Shown here: piece by piece, positions 1 to 8,525 of the stretch | How positions within the stretch are numbered: the first letter of the stretch is position 1 | How the letters are laid out: every line of letters begins with the position of its first letter | Origin: Falsiroseomonas frigidaquae | GTDB taxonomy: Bacteria; Pseudomonadota; Alphaproteobacteria; Acetobacterales; Acetobacteraceae | Length of the DNA: 64,000 bases | Direction of reading: 5' to 3' | Assembly: GCF_012163145.1 (NCBI RefSeq) | Contig: NZ_JAAVTX010000001.1 | Location: forward strand, 124,001-188,000 | Notes under the pieces: model-generated | The model's database searches: none | What the model was told of the DNA's origin: nothing | The model's input: only the letters and a program-made list of their open reading frames with translations | Translations under genes and position numbers: made by a program

Positions 1-612
1 CGCGTGGTGCTGGCCGCGGCGATCCAGCTCAAGCGCGTGCTGGAGGCCGGCGGCCGCTGCCGCGTGGCGCTGACCCGTAGCAATGACCGTTTCGTGGCCC
101 TCGGCGCCCGGGTGGATTTCGCCCGCCGCCGCCAGGCCGCGCTGTTCGTCTCCCTGCATGCGGACAGCGCGCCGGGCGCGCGCGGCGCCAGCGTCTATAC
201 CCTTGGCGACAGCTCCGACTCGCTGGCCGGGGCGCTGGCGCGGCGGGAGAACCAGGCGGATCGCGCCGGCGGGCTGCGCCTGCCCTCCGTGCCGCCGGAG
301 GTGCAGGCCATCCTTGCCTCCCTGATCCAGGCGGAAACCCGGATCGGCAGCGCCCGCATGGCGCAGCAGGTGGTGGCGGAACTGGGGGAGGACGTGCCGC
401 TGCTGCCCAACACGCACCGCCAGGCCGGCTTCGTGGTGCTGAAGGCGCCGGACGTGCCGGCGGTGCTGGTCGAGATGGGCTTCCTTTCCGACCCGCAGGA
501 CGAGGCCGCGCTGCGCCGGGCGGATCATCGCGCCAAGCTGGCCCGCGCCATGGGCCGTGCCATCCATGGCTGGCTGGCGCAGTCGCGCGACATGGCGGCC
601 GTCTTCGGCTGA
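1..612 (+). CDS. amiC: N-acetylmuramoyl-L-alanine amidase, C-terminal part (5' end outside window)
   Basis: Zinc-dependent peptidoglycan amidase of the Amidase_3 family, which cleaves the bond between MurNAc and the stem peptide in the periplasm, usually during daughter-cell separation. The reading frame is open from the first base, so the N-terminus with any signal peptide, AMIN domain and the first zinc ligands lies outside the window. Visible family features are the zinc-ligand block SLHADSA near residue 52 and the catalytic glutamate block VLVEMGFLSDP near residue 155. It precedes a class A penicillin-binding protein, then prfB, a gene order I associate with alphaproteobacteria. The family is clear; the amiC symbol is by analogy. 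Confidence 0.9.
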   Translation, partial: RVVLAAAIQLKRVLEAGGRCRVALTRSNDRFVALGARVDFARRRQAALFVSLHADSAPGARGASVYTLGDSSDSLAGALARRENQADRAGGLRLPSVPPEVQAILASLIQAETRIGSARMAQQVVAELGEDVPLLPNTHRQAGFVVLKAPDVPAVLVEMGFLSDPQDEAALRRADHRAKLARAMGRAIHGWLAQSRDMAAVFG

Positions 613-753
613 GCCATGTCTGTTTGAACCGGCGGCGCTGCCCTCGAAAGCCGGGCGCGCCGACCCCAGTTCCGGCACACGTCTCCGCGGGTGCAGGGCA
701 GAGTCATGCGGCTGGCATGTGCCGCGCACCGCCGGACAGTGTATGGGGAGCCC

Positions 754-3348
754 ATGGACACCCACGACCTCCGCGCCGAAGGCCCGATGGTGGGCAGCCG
801 CCCGAATGCCGCTGACCCGCAACCGCCCGCCGGCAAGCCGCCGCGCCCGCCCAAGGCCCCGCGCCAGCGCAAGGCTCCGCGCCCGGGGCGCGGCTGGTTC
901 TTCGGCACCATGGGCTTCCTGGCGAAGACCGTCATCATCCTGACGGTGGCGATCGGCCTGACCGGGGCCGGTGCCGCCTATGCGCTGTATCGCTCCGCCG
1001 CGGCGGAGCTGCCGGATTACCGCTGGCTGGCGGATTACCAGGCGCCGCAGATGAGCCGGATCTATGCCGGCGACAGCCGGCTGATGGCCGAGCTGGCCCA
1101 GGAACGCCGCGTCTTCGTGCCGATCGAGGCGATTCCGCGCCATGTGCAGCAGGCCTTCGTCTCCGCCGAGGACCAGCGCTTCTGGTCGCATCACGGCGTC
1201 GACCCGATCGGCATCGCGCGCACCGTGGTGTCCAACCTGGAGCAGCTGGGCACCGGCCGCCGCATGGGCGGCGCCTCCACCATCACCCAGCAGGTCGCCA
1301 AGAACATGCTGGTCGGCAACGACCGCACGCTGATGCGCAAGGTGCGGGAGGCGATCCTGGCGCTGCGGATCGAGCAGGCGATGCCGAAGGCCCGCATCCT
1401 CGAGATCTACCTGAACGAGATCTTCCTCGGCCAGCAGGCCTATGGCGTGGCGGCGGCGGCGCAGAACTACTTCAACAAGTCGCTGGATGACCTTTCGGCG
1501 GCGGAAGCCGCCTTCCTGGCCGCGCTGCCCAAGGCGCCGAACAACTACAACCCGGCCCGCTTCCCCGAGGCCGCGATCGGCCGGCGGAACTGGGTGATCG
1601 ACCGCATGGCGGAGGATGGCGCGCTGACCGTGGCGGATGCCACGCGCGCCAAGGCCGAGCCGCTGGTCCCCCGCCCGCAGCGGCGGCCGGACGTGGTGCC
1701 GGTGGGCCAGTACTTCACCGAGGAAGTGCGCCGCGAACTGGTCGCCCGCTTCGGCGCCGACCAGACCACGATGGGCGGCCTCGTGGTCCGCACCTCGCTC
1801 GACCCGGTGCTGCAGGAAGGCGCGGAGACGGCGCTGCGCAACGGGCTGCTGGCCTATGACCGCCGGCGCGGCGGCTGGCGCGGCCCGGTGGCGCGCATCC
1901 CGGCTGAGGCCACGGAATGGCTGCCCGCGCTGCAGGCGCAGCAGCGCCCACCCGGCGCGCCGGCCGAATGGCGCCTGGCCGTGGCGCTGGAGGTGCGCGA
2001 CCGGGAAGCGCGCATGGCCTGGCTGGAGCGGCCTGATGCCCGTGCGGCGGCGCAGCCGCGCACCGCCATGCTGCCCTTCGCCGAGGTTTCCGGCTGGGCC
2101 CGCCCGGTGCGGGATGGCCGCGTCGGTGGCGCGCCGCGGCGCATGCAGGACGTGCTTTCTCCGGGTGACGTGGTGCTGGTGGAAACCCTGCCCGCCACCG
2201 CCGCCCAGGGCCGCACCCCGGCCCGGCCGGAACGCCTGACCCTGCGCCAGATGCCGGAGGTGGAGGGCGCCGTGGTGGCGATGGACCCGAACACCGGCCG
2301 CGTGCTGGCGATGGTCGGCGGCTGGTCCTTCGAGCGGTCCTGGTTCAACCGCGCCAGCCAGGCGCAGCGGCAGCCGGGTTCCTCCTTCAAGCCCTACGTC
2401 TACCTGGCGGGGCTGGAGGCCGGCATCCCGCCGAACCAGCTTCTGCTGGACGGCCCGGTGGAGGTGATGACGCCGCAGGGCCTGTGGCGGCCGGGCAATT
2501 ATGGCGGCGGCGCGCCGCAGGGCTGGGTGACGATGCGCAGCGCTCTGGAGCGCAGCCTCAACCTCGTCACCGTGCGCCTGGCGCAGCAGGTCGGCATGCC
2601 TGCGGTGGCGGAAGTCGCCTCCCGCTTCGGCGTCATCCCCAACATGCAGCGCGTGCTGGCCATGTCGCTCGGCGCCGGGGAGACCACGGTGCTGCGCCAG
2701 GCGGCTGGCTATGCCAGCTTCGTGAATGGCGGCCGGCAGGTGACGCCGACGCTGATCGACAGCGTGCAGGACCGCCAGGGCCGCCTGGTCTGGCGTACCG
2801 ATGCGCGCGAATGCCGCGCCTGCAACAGCGAGCCGAACGGCCCGCCGCCGGCCCTGGCGGAAACCCGCCAGCAGGTGACGGACCCGGTTTCCGCCTTCCA
2901 GATGACCAGCATGCTGCAGGGCGTCGTGCAGCGCGGTACCGGGGCGCGGGCCGGCGCCGGGCTGGACCGCCCGGTGGCGGGCAAGACCGGCACCACGGAC
3001 GACTTCAAGGATAATTGGTTCGTCGGCTTCACCCCGGACCTGGTGGTTGCCGTCTGGGTCGGCTTCGATGAGCCGCGCAGCCTGGGCAATGGCGAGACCG
3101 GCGGCAGCAATGCGGCGCCGATCTTCCGCGACGTGGTGGCGGCGGCGCTGGGCGACAGCCCTCCCCTGCCCTTCCGCGCGCCGCCGGGCGTAGCGCTGGT
3201 GCGGCTGCAACTGCCGAACGGCCAGACCATCTACGAAGCGTTCAAGCCCGGCACCGAGAACAGCGCCCGTCCGCCGATGGACCCGCTGGCGCCGGAGCCT
3301 GGTACGGCGGCGGCCAGCGTGGACAGCAACCTGGGCGGTTTGTACTAG
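754..3348 (+). CDS. mrcA: Penicillin-binding protein 1A (bifunctional transglycosylase/transpeptidase)
   Basis: Class A PBP that polymerises lipid II and cross-links peptidoglycan, anchored in the inner membrane. With the ATG at 754 it has 864 residues. A basic, proline-rich cytoplasmic tail is followed by one membrane segment (about 52-77). The GT51 domain carries the EDQRFWSHHG motif (Glu139) and GGASTITQQ. The transpeptidase has the SxxK serine at Ser543 (PGSSFKP) and KTGT at 744-747. The start at 754 follows a GGGGAG at 745-750; an in-frame ATG at 691 would add 21 unusual residues, and 787 is another option. The long insert between the two catalytic domains fits the family OB-like region. 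The family assignment is secure and the start is moderately sure. Confidence 0.93.
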   Translation: MDTHDLRAEGPMVGSRPNAADPQPPAGKPPRPPKAPRQRKAPRPGRGWFFGTMGFLAKTVIILTVAIGLTGAGAAYALYRSAAAELPDYRWLADYQAPQMSRIYAGDSRLMAELAQERRVFVPIEAIPRHVQQAFVSAEDQRFWSHHGVDPIGIARTVVSNLEQLGTGRRMGGASTITQQVAKNMLVGNDRTLMRKVREAILALRIEQAMPKARILEIYLNEIFLGQQAYGVAAAAQNYFNKSLDDLSAAEAAFLAALPKAPNNYNPARFPEAAIGRRNWVIDRMAEDGALTVADATRAKAEPLVPRPQRRPDVVPVGQYFTEEVRRELVARFGADQTTMGGLVVRTSLDPVLQEGAETALRNGLLAYDRRRGGWRGPVARIPAEATEWLPALQAQQRPPGAPAEWRLAVALEVRDREARMAWLERPDARAAAQPRTAMLPFAEVSGWARPVRDGRVGGAPRRMQDVLSPGDVVLVETLPATAAQGRTPARPERLTLRQMPEVEGAVVAMDPNTGRVLAMVGGWSFERSWFNRASQAQRQPGSSFKPYVYLAGLEAGIPPNQLLLDGPVEVMTPQGLWRPGNYGGGAPQGWVTMRSALERSLNLVTVRLAQQVGMPAVAEVASRFGVIPNMQRVLAMSLGAGETTVLRQAAGYASFVNGGRQVTPTLIDSVQDRQGRLVWRTDARECRACNSEPNGPPPALAETRQQVTDPVSAFQMTSMLQGVVQRGTGARAGAGLDRPVAGKTGTTDDFKDNWFVGFTPDLVVAVWVGFDEPRSLGNGETGGSNAAPIFRDVVAAALGDSPPLPFRAPPGVALVRLQLPNGQTIYEAFKPGTENSARPPMDPLAPEPGTAAASVDSNLGGLY

Positions 3349-3462
3349 CCGCCCTTCAAGCGCCGGGCGGTCGCTCCGCGGCCTTTGCTCGCCGCATAAG
3401 CGGCGGGCCGCAATTCGACTGCTGTCTCGACAGCCGCCCGGGCGGGCTCTAGGTAACCCGCC

Positions 3463-4593
3463 ATGCGCGCCGATGCCGAGAACCTGAAGACCCAGATCGC
3501 CGAGGGCCTCGCCCTGCTGCGCGCCCATCTCAATTGGGATGAGGCGCTGCGGCAGCTCGAGGAGCTGAACGCGAAATCCGAGGATCCGGACCTCTGGACC
3601 AAGGCGGATGCCGCACAGGCCCTGATGCGCGAACGCAACCGCCTGGCCGCGCAGATCGAGGGCGTGCAGACGCTGGAGCGCAACGTGGCGGATGCGCTGG
3701 AGCTGATCGAGCTGGCCGAGGCGGAGGGCGATGTCGCCATCGCCGATGCCGCGGTCGCCGACCTCAAGACCTACGCCGCCGAGGTGAAGCACCGCGAGAC
3801 GGAAAGCCTGCTATCCGGCGAGGCCGACCAGAACGACGCCTATCTGGAAGTGAACGCCGGCGCCGGCGGCACCGAGGCCCAGGACTGGGCCGAGATGCTG
3901 CTGCGGATGTACACGCGCTGGGCCGAGAAGCGCGGCTACAAGCTGTCGCTGACCGAACAATCCGATGGCGAGCAGGCCGGCATCAAGTCGGCCACCATCC
4001 AGGTCACCGGCCCGAACGCCTTCGGCTGGCTGAAGACGGAAACCGGCGTGCATCGCCTGGTCCGCATCAGCCCCTTCGACGCCGCGGCGCGCCGGCAGAC
4101 CAGTTTTGCCAGCGTCTACGTCTATCCGGTGATCGACGACCGGATCGAGATCGAGATCAATCCGGCCGACCTCAAGACCGACACCTTCCGAGCTTCCGGC
4201 GCGGGCGGGCAGCACGTCAACAAGACCGAATCCGGCGTGCGGTTTACCCACCTTCCAACCGGCGTGGTCGCCGCCTCGACCCAGGACCGCAGCCAGCACA
4301 AGAACCGCGCCATCGCCATGGAGATGCTGAAGGCGCGGCTCTATGAGCTGGAACTCCGCAAGCGCGAGGCGATCAGCGACGCGGTGGAGGCCGGCAAGAC
4401 CGATATCGGCTGGGGCCACCAGATCCGCAGCTACGTGCTGCAGCCCTACCAGATGGTCAAGGACCTGCGGACCGGCGTGGAAAAGGGCAATCCGGCCGCC
4501 GTGCTGGATGGCGAGATCGACGACTTCATGGCCGCCGCCCTGGCCCAGCGCGTCGGCACCACGCGCTCCGAGGCCAGCGCCAAGGCCGACTGA
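3463..4593 (+). CDS. prfB: Peptide chain release factor 2 (RF2), without the programmed frameshift
   Basis: Class I release factor that reads UGA and UAA stop codons and triggers hydrolysis of peptidyl-tRNA. The 376-residue frame is continuous. The stop-codon-reading tripeptide SPF is at 203-205 and the catalytic GGQ at 248-250, followed by the usual [10 protein letters not shown] block. Many bacterial prfB genes need a +1 frameshift at an internal UGA near codon 26. Here the equivalent stretch ([10 protein letters not shown], residues 19-28) is read through without a stop, so autoregulation by frameshifting is absent. The GTG of the next gene begins two bases after this stop codon, suggesting co-transcription. 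Confidence 0.96.
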   Translation: MRADAENLKTQIAEGLALLRAHLNWDEALRQLEELNAKSEDPDLWTKADAAQALMRERNRLAAQIEGVQTLERNVADALELIELAEAEGDVAIADAAVADLKTYAAEVKHRETESLLSGEADQNDAYLEVNAGAGGTEAQDWAEMLLRMYTRWAEKRGYKLSLTEQSDGEQAGIKSATIQVTGPNAFGWLKTETGVHRLVRISPFDAAARRQTSFASVYVYPVIDDRIEIEINPADLKTDTFRASGAGGQHVNKTESGVRFTHLPTGVVAASTQDRSQHKNRAIAMEMLKARLYELELRKREAISDAVEAGKTDIGWGHQIRSYVLQPYQMVKDLRTGVEKGNPAAVLDGEIDDFMAAALAQRVGTTRSEASAKAD

Positions 4594-4595
4594 CC

Positions 4596-5465
4596 GTGGA
4601 GGCGGGGCTGGATGCGCTGCGCGCCGCCATCCTCGCCGCCTTCCCGGACCTCGCCGGCGCCCGGTTCACCTTGCTGGCCGATGGCTGGGAAAGCCAGGCG
4701 GTCGATGTCGATGACCGGCTGATCTTCCGCTTTCCGCGCTTCGATCGCGGTGCGGGCGAATTGGCGCGGGAAGCGCGGCTGCTGGCGGCGATCGGGCCAT
4801 CGGTGAAGCTCGCGGTGCCGCGCACCCACTTCCATCCCGGCCCTCCCTGCTTCGCCTGGCATGTGAAACTGCCGGGCGGCACGCTGCTGCCAACCCACTA
4901 CGCCGCCCTGCCGGAGGCCGCACGGCAGCGGCTGGCGGAGGATCTGGCCGGCTTCCAGGCCGCCTTGCACGGCCTGGACCATGCGCCGCTGCGGCAGGCG
5001 GGCGCCGGGCCGGTGTGGCCATGGCCAGCGCCCGAGGCGATCCTGCACCAGGCCCTGCCGCGCCTGCCGCCCGGGCTGCGGGCGGCGGCGACACGGATCG
5101 CGACCGATTGCGCTGCCATGGCGCCGGACCCCGCCGGCATCGTCTTCGGGCATTTCGACACGCATGGCTGGAACCTCGCCTTCGACCATGCGGCGGGCCG
5201 GGTACATGGCGTCTTCGACTTCGGCAGCAGCGGCTTCGGCCCGCTGCACCGGGACTTCCTGGCCCCCAGCTTCATCGCGCCGGAGCTGACCGACCGGATG
5301 ATGGCGCATTACGAAGCGCTGACCGGCCGGCGCCTGGACCGCGACCGCGTCGCGCTGCTGACCGGGCTGCAGCGGCTGATGGAACTGGGCGAGGCGACGG
5401 AAGCGCAGGTTGCCCGGTTCGACCTGCTGCCGAACCTGCAGGGCTGGATGCACCGCCTGCCGTAA
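4596..5465 (+). CDS. Aminoglycoside phosphotransferase/choline-kinase-fold protein
   Basis: A 289-residue protein of the APH/ChoK (PF01636) kinase-like fold. The catalytic loop is seen as FGHFDTHGWNLAFD (the HxDxxxxN Brenner-type motif) near residue 187, followed by the metal-binding VFDFGSSGFGPLHRD. A nucleotide-binding N-lobe is suggested by DDRLIFRFPRF and the glutamate in ELAREARLL. These proteins phosphorylate small hydroxyl compounds (aminoglycosides, homoserine, fructosamine and others). Nothing here identifies the substrate, and I would not infer drug resistance. It starts at a GTG two bases after prfB and is probably translated from the same message. Confidence 0.8.
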   Translation: MEAGLDALRAAILAAFPDLAGARFTLLADGWESQAVDVDDRLIFRFPRFDRGAGELAREARLLAAIGPSVKLAVPRTHFHPGPPCFAWHVKLPGGTLLPTHYAALPEAARQRLAEDLAGFQAALHGLDHAPLRQAGAGPVWPWPAPEAILHQALPRLPPGLRAAATRIATDCAAMAPDPAGIVFGHFDTHGWNLAFDHAAGRVHGVFDFGSSGFGPLHRDFLAPSFIAPELTDRMMAHYEALTGRRLDRDRVALLTGLQRLMELGEATEAQVARFDLLPNLQGWMHRLP

Positions 5466-5487
5466 CGGCCAGCCCGATCCACCCCTG

Positions 5488-5515
5488 TTCATCGGCCATA
5501 AGTATGACCTATAAA
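5488..5515 (+). promoter_or_regulatory. Possible sigma70-type promoter for the aconitase-like operon
   Basis: TATAAA at 5510-5515 stands out in a GC-rich gap. A weak -35 candidate, TTCATC, lies at 5488-5493, with a 16-bp spacer. It would give an untranslated leader of roughly 80 bases before the ATG at 5604. The -35 match is poor, so this is only a suggestion. Confidence 0.25.
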
Positions 5516-5603
5516 CCTTGAGTTCGACGCCGCGCATAGACCGGCGAGGAGGGTGGATGCTGATCGGGACATCTGGCGGCGCGGCCGCCCCGGGCGCACC
5601 GGC

Positions 5604-6938
5604 ATGAGTGCCGCCGCCCCAGCCATCGTCAGGACCGCCGCCCAGACCATCGGCCAGACCATCGGCCAGACCATCGCCCAGAAGATCATCGCTGCGCATT
5701 GCGGGCGGGATCAGGTCTCGGTCGGCGAATACGTCACCGTCTCACCCGACTACACGGCCTGCCAGGAGCTGTTCTGGCCCGGCCACAAGCGCAACCTGGA
5801 ACGCATCGGCGTGGACCGGATTCCCCGCCCGGACAAGGCGGTGATGGTGATCGACCATTCCACCTCCGCCGCCATGGGATCGCACCACCACGAGACCCAC
5901 CGCACGCTGCGCGACTGGTGCGAAAGCCAGGGCATCGAGAATTTCTTCGGCCCCGGCAACGGGCTGCGCCACCTGGTGCTGACGGAGCGCGGCTTCGCCC
6001 GGCCGGGCACGCTGATCTTCTCCGACGAGGGCAACATCGCGACGATCGGCGTGCTGGGTGCGCTGAACCTGCCGATCTCGACGGAGGTGATCGTCGCCAT
6101 CATCCAGGATGAGAACTGGATCGCGGTGCCGCCCTCCGCCCGCATCACGCTGACCGGGCGGCTCGGCTTCGGCGTCACGGCGCGGGATCTGATCCAGACC
6201 ATCCTGCGCGACTGCACCGCCGATGGGCGGCTTCTGCAATGCTGCGTGGAGTTCGACGGGCCGGGTCTGGCGACGCTGAGCCTGGATGACCGCCAGGCGA
6301 TCCTCGCCTCCCTGTTCCACTCCGGCGCCTATACCGGGATCATGGAGCCGGATGCGCTGGCGCTGGACTATGTGCGCGCCCGCGACGCCGGCCGGCCCTG
6401 GCAGGTGGTGCGCGCCGATCCGGACGCCAGCTACATGACGCGGCTGACCTACGACCTCGCGGCCATCCAGCCGATGGTCACGGTGCCGCCGGATGCGCAT
6501 GGCGCGGTGCCGGTGGAACAGGCGGCCGGCAGGCGGATCGACCAGGCCACCATCGGATCCTGCGCCAATGGCCGGCTGGACGACATGCGGGAAGCGGCAC
6601 GCCTGCTGCGCGGCCGCCAGGTGGCGCCGCATGTCACGCTGTATGTCACCCCCGGCAGCCGCGGCGTCTATGTCGAGGCGGCGCGTGAGGGGCTGCTGGA
6701 GGTGCTGGCCGAAGCCGGCGCCACCATCCTCGCCCCCGGCTGCACCACCTGCTGGGGCTACCAGGGCGTGCTGAACGAGAATGAGGTGCTGATCTCCACC
6801 CAGCAGTTCAACTACCACGGCCGCAACGGCGCACGTTCCTCCCGCGTCTACCTTGCCGGGCCGGCGGTGGTCGCGGCCTCCGCCGTGGCGGGGCGCATCA
6901 CCGATCCGCGCGACATGCTGTCGGAGGTGGAGGCATGA
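5604..6938 (+). CDS. Aconitase/isopropylmalate dehydratase-like large subunit, divergent
   Basis: A 444-residue iron-sulfur protein related to the large subunit of 3-isopropylmalate dehydratase (LeuC) and homoaconitase. The 4Fe-4S ligands are visible as Cys320 in IGSCANGR and Cys380/Cys383 in PGCTTCWG; the C-terminal YLAGPAVVAASAVAG block is also typical. The block expected to read GDSHT in hydratases of this family instead reads SDEGNIATIG (140-149), so a catalytic histidine seems missing. The start at 5604 is preferred; a GTG at 5553 directly behind GAGGAG is an alternative. The small subunit follows with an ATGA overlap and a Bug receptor is next, suggesting action on an imported organic acid. 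I do not recognise the exact substrate. Confidence 0.8.
   Translation: MSAAAPAIVRTAAQTIGQTIGQTIAQKIIAAHCGRDQVSVGEYVTVSPDYTACQELFWPGHKRNLERIGVDRIPRPDKAVMVIDHSTSAAMGSHHHETHRTLRDWCESQGIENFFGPGNGLRHLVLTERGFARPGTLIFSDEGNIATIGVLGALNLPISTEVIVAIIQDENWIAVPPSARITLTGRLGFGVTARDLIQTILRDCTADGRLLQCCVEFDGPGLATLSLDDRQAILASLFHSGAYTGIMEPDALALDYVRARDAGRPWQVVRADPDASYMTRLTYDLAAIQPMVTVPPDAHGAVPVEQAAGRRIDQATIGSCANGRLDDMREAARLLRGRQVAPHVTLYVTPGSRGVYVEAAREGLLEVLAEAGATILAPGCTTCWGYQGVLNENEVLISTQQFNYHGRNGARSSRVYLAGPAVVAASAVAGRITDPRDMLSEVEA
5643..5678 (+). repeat. 12-bp tandem repeat x3 inside the aconitase-like gene
   Basis: Three head-to-tail copies of CAGACCATCGGC (the third with one change) at 5643, 5655 and 5667 encode the peptide unit QTIG three times near the N-terminus (last copy QTIA). 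The unit length is a multiple of three, so the frame is kept. It looks like a recent slippage or duplication event. Confidence 0.9.
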
Positions 6939-7462
6939 CAGTGCCGCGCGGCCGGGTGTGGAAATTCGGCGACGACGTGCATGGCGATGACGGCATCATC
7001 GAATTCGCCATCATCCGCGACAGCTTCGGCAAGGAATTCGACGAGGACGCGCTGCGCGCCATGTGTTTCCGGCGGCTGCGGCCGGAATTCCCGGCCGAGG
7101 TGCGGAAGGGCGACATCGTCGTCGGCGGGCGCAACTTCGCGCACCACAACCATGTCGAGGTCAGCGTCGCCATGCGCGCCTCCGGCATCGCCGTGGTCGT
7201 GGTGGAATCCTGCGATTCCGGCTTCCTGCGCCGGGCGCTGAACCACGGGCTGCCGGTGATGATCTGCCCCGGCATCCACGCCGCGGTGCAGGATGGAGAG
7301 GTGCTGGAGGCGGACCCGGCGACCGGGCTTGTGACCCTGCCGGATGGCCGCGTGTTGCGCGCCAGCCCATTCTCCGAACGCATGGTACAGATCTGGCACG
7401 CGGGCGGGTCGATCCCGCTGCTGGAACGCGAATTCGCCGCCCGGCGGGCGGCGCAAGGCTGA
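6935..7462 (+). CDS. Aconitase/isopropylmalate dehydratase-like small (swivel) subunit, divergent
   Basis: A 175-residue protein with the swivelling-domain fold of LeuD, the partner of the preceding large subunit (ATGA overlap, 6935-6938). The N-terminal KFGDDVHGDDGIIEF corresponds to the family GDNIDTD region, and GGRNFAHHNHVEVS (65-77, plus one residue) to the usual NFGxGSSREH segment. In ordinary aconitase-family enzymes the Ser-Arg of GSSREH takes part in catalysis and substrate binding; here that segment reads AHHNHVEV, so both are missing. The later region (GIAVVVVESCDSGFLRRALNHG, about 84-105) fits the family. The substrate must be unusual or the chemistry changed. Confidence 0.78.
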   Translation: MTVPRGRVWKFGDDVHGDDGIIEFAIIRDSFGKEFDEDALRAMCFRRLRPEFPAEVRKGDIVVGGRNFAHHNHVEVSVAMRASGIAVVVVESCDSGFLRRALNHGLPVMICPGIHAAVQDGEVLEADPATGLVTLPDGRVLRASPFSERMVQIWHAGGSIPLLEREFAARRAAQG

Positions 7463-7479
7463 ACAGGGGAGACAAGAAG

Positions 7480-8463
7480 ATGGTGACACGTCGCACGACG
7501 ATCTTCGGCGGGGCCGCCCTCGCGCTGGCCGCGACCGGCCAGGCGCAGGCCCAGACCTTTCCGGACCGCCCCGTGCGGCTGGTGGTCGGCTACCCGCCCG
7601 GCGGCAATGTGGATTTCACCGCGAGACTGCTGCAGCCGGCGATGAGCCAGGCGCTGGGCCAGCCGGTGGTGGTGGAGAACCGGGCCGGCGCCGGCGGCAT
7701 CGTCGGCACCGACGCCGTGGCGAAGGCACGGCCGGACGGCCACACCATGCTGATCACCGGCACCGCGCCCGTCTCGATCTTTCCCGTGGCGATGGAACGC
7801 CTGCCCTATGATCCGCTGCGCGACTTCGCGCCGATCGGCATGGCCTATCGCGTGCCGATCGTGCTCATGGTGGCGAAGGACATCACGGCGCGCAGCCTGG
7901 CGGAATTCGTCGCGGCGGCGAAGTCCACGCCGGGCGGCTTCTCGGCCGGCACCGCCGGCACCGGCTCCGGCGCGCATCTGGCGATCGAGCTGTTCAATGC
8001 CGGCACCGGGGCGGGGCTGGTGCATGTGCCCTATCGCGGCACCGGCCCGGCGCTGAACGACCTGATCGCGGGCAATATCCCGGTGATGTTCGACCAGCTT
8101 TCCAGCGCGCTGCAGCTGCATGCCGATGGCCGCGCCCGCATCCTCGGCATCGCCTCCGCCGAACGCTCCCCGCTGCTGCCGGATGTGCAGACGCTGCGCG
8201 AGGCCGGGCTGGTCCAGGCGGAACTCAGCACCACGCTCGGCCTGCTGGCGCCCGCCGGGACGCCGGCGCCGGTTGTCGAGAAGCTGCGCGCCGCACTGGC
8301 CGCCGCGCTGGCCGATGCCACGGTGCGGGACCGCCTGACCAGCCTGGGCGCGATGATTCCGCCCGCCGCCAACATCACCCCCGCCTATTACGGCCAGGTG
8401 ATCCGCGACGAGCTGGACATCTACCGGGAGGCCGTGCGGCTGGGCAACGTCAAGCTGGAATAG
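7480..8463 (+). CDS. Bug-family (TctC-like) tripartite tricarboxylate transporter receptor
   Basis: A 327-residue periplasmic solute-binding protein of the Bug/TctC family. It has a twin-arginine-like N-terminus (MVTRRTTIFGG) and an alanine-rich signal peptide likely cut after AQAQ near residue 25. The mature part carries family hallmarks: RPVRLVVGYPPGG, VVENRAGAGG and VPYRGTGPALNDL. AGGGGAG at 7465-7471 is a good ribosome-binding site. No TctA/TctB membrane subunits are in the window, so it may serve a transporter elsewhere or act as a sensor. Placement 17 bp after the aconitase-like pair suggests it binds their substrate or a related carboxylate. Confidence 0.9.
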   Translation: MVTRRTTIFGGAALALAATGQAQAQTFPDRPVRLVVGYPPGGNVDFTARLLQPAMSQALGQPVVVENRAGAGGIVGTDAVAKARPDGHTMLITGTAPVSIFPVAMERLPYDPLRDFAPIGMAYRVPIVLMVAKDITARSLAEFVAAAKSTPGGFSAGTAGTGSGAHLAIELFNAGTGAGLVHVPYRGTGPALNDLIAGNIPVMFDQLSSALQLHADGRARILGIASAERSPLLPDVQTLREAGLVQAELSTTLGLLAPAGTPAPVVEKLRAALAAALADATVRDRLTSLGAMIPPAANITPAYYGQVIRDELDIYREAVRLGNVKLE

Positions 8464-8525
8464 AGCATCTTCAAGCCTTGCGGCTGCGCAAGGCGACGCT
8501 CAAGACGCGTCGGAAGCAGCCTGGG

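Noticed and set aside
3390-3405. Small hairpin CGCCGC-ATAA-GCGGCG after mrcA as a terminator
   Set aside because: The stem is only 6 bp with no T-tract, common by chance in such GC-rich DNA.
4596-5465. Aminoglycoside resistance gene
   Set aside because: The fold is right, but the family covers many small-molecule kinases; prfB context and lack of close similarity to known resistance enzymes that I can recall give no support.
5742-6818. Open frame of 358 codons antisense to the aconitase-like gene
   Set aside because: The opposite strand shows conserved iron-sulfur ligands; the antisense translation is unstructured His/Gly/Arg-rich sequence.
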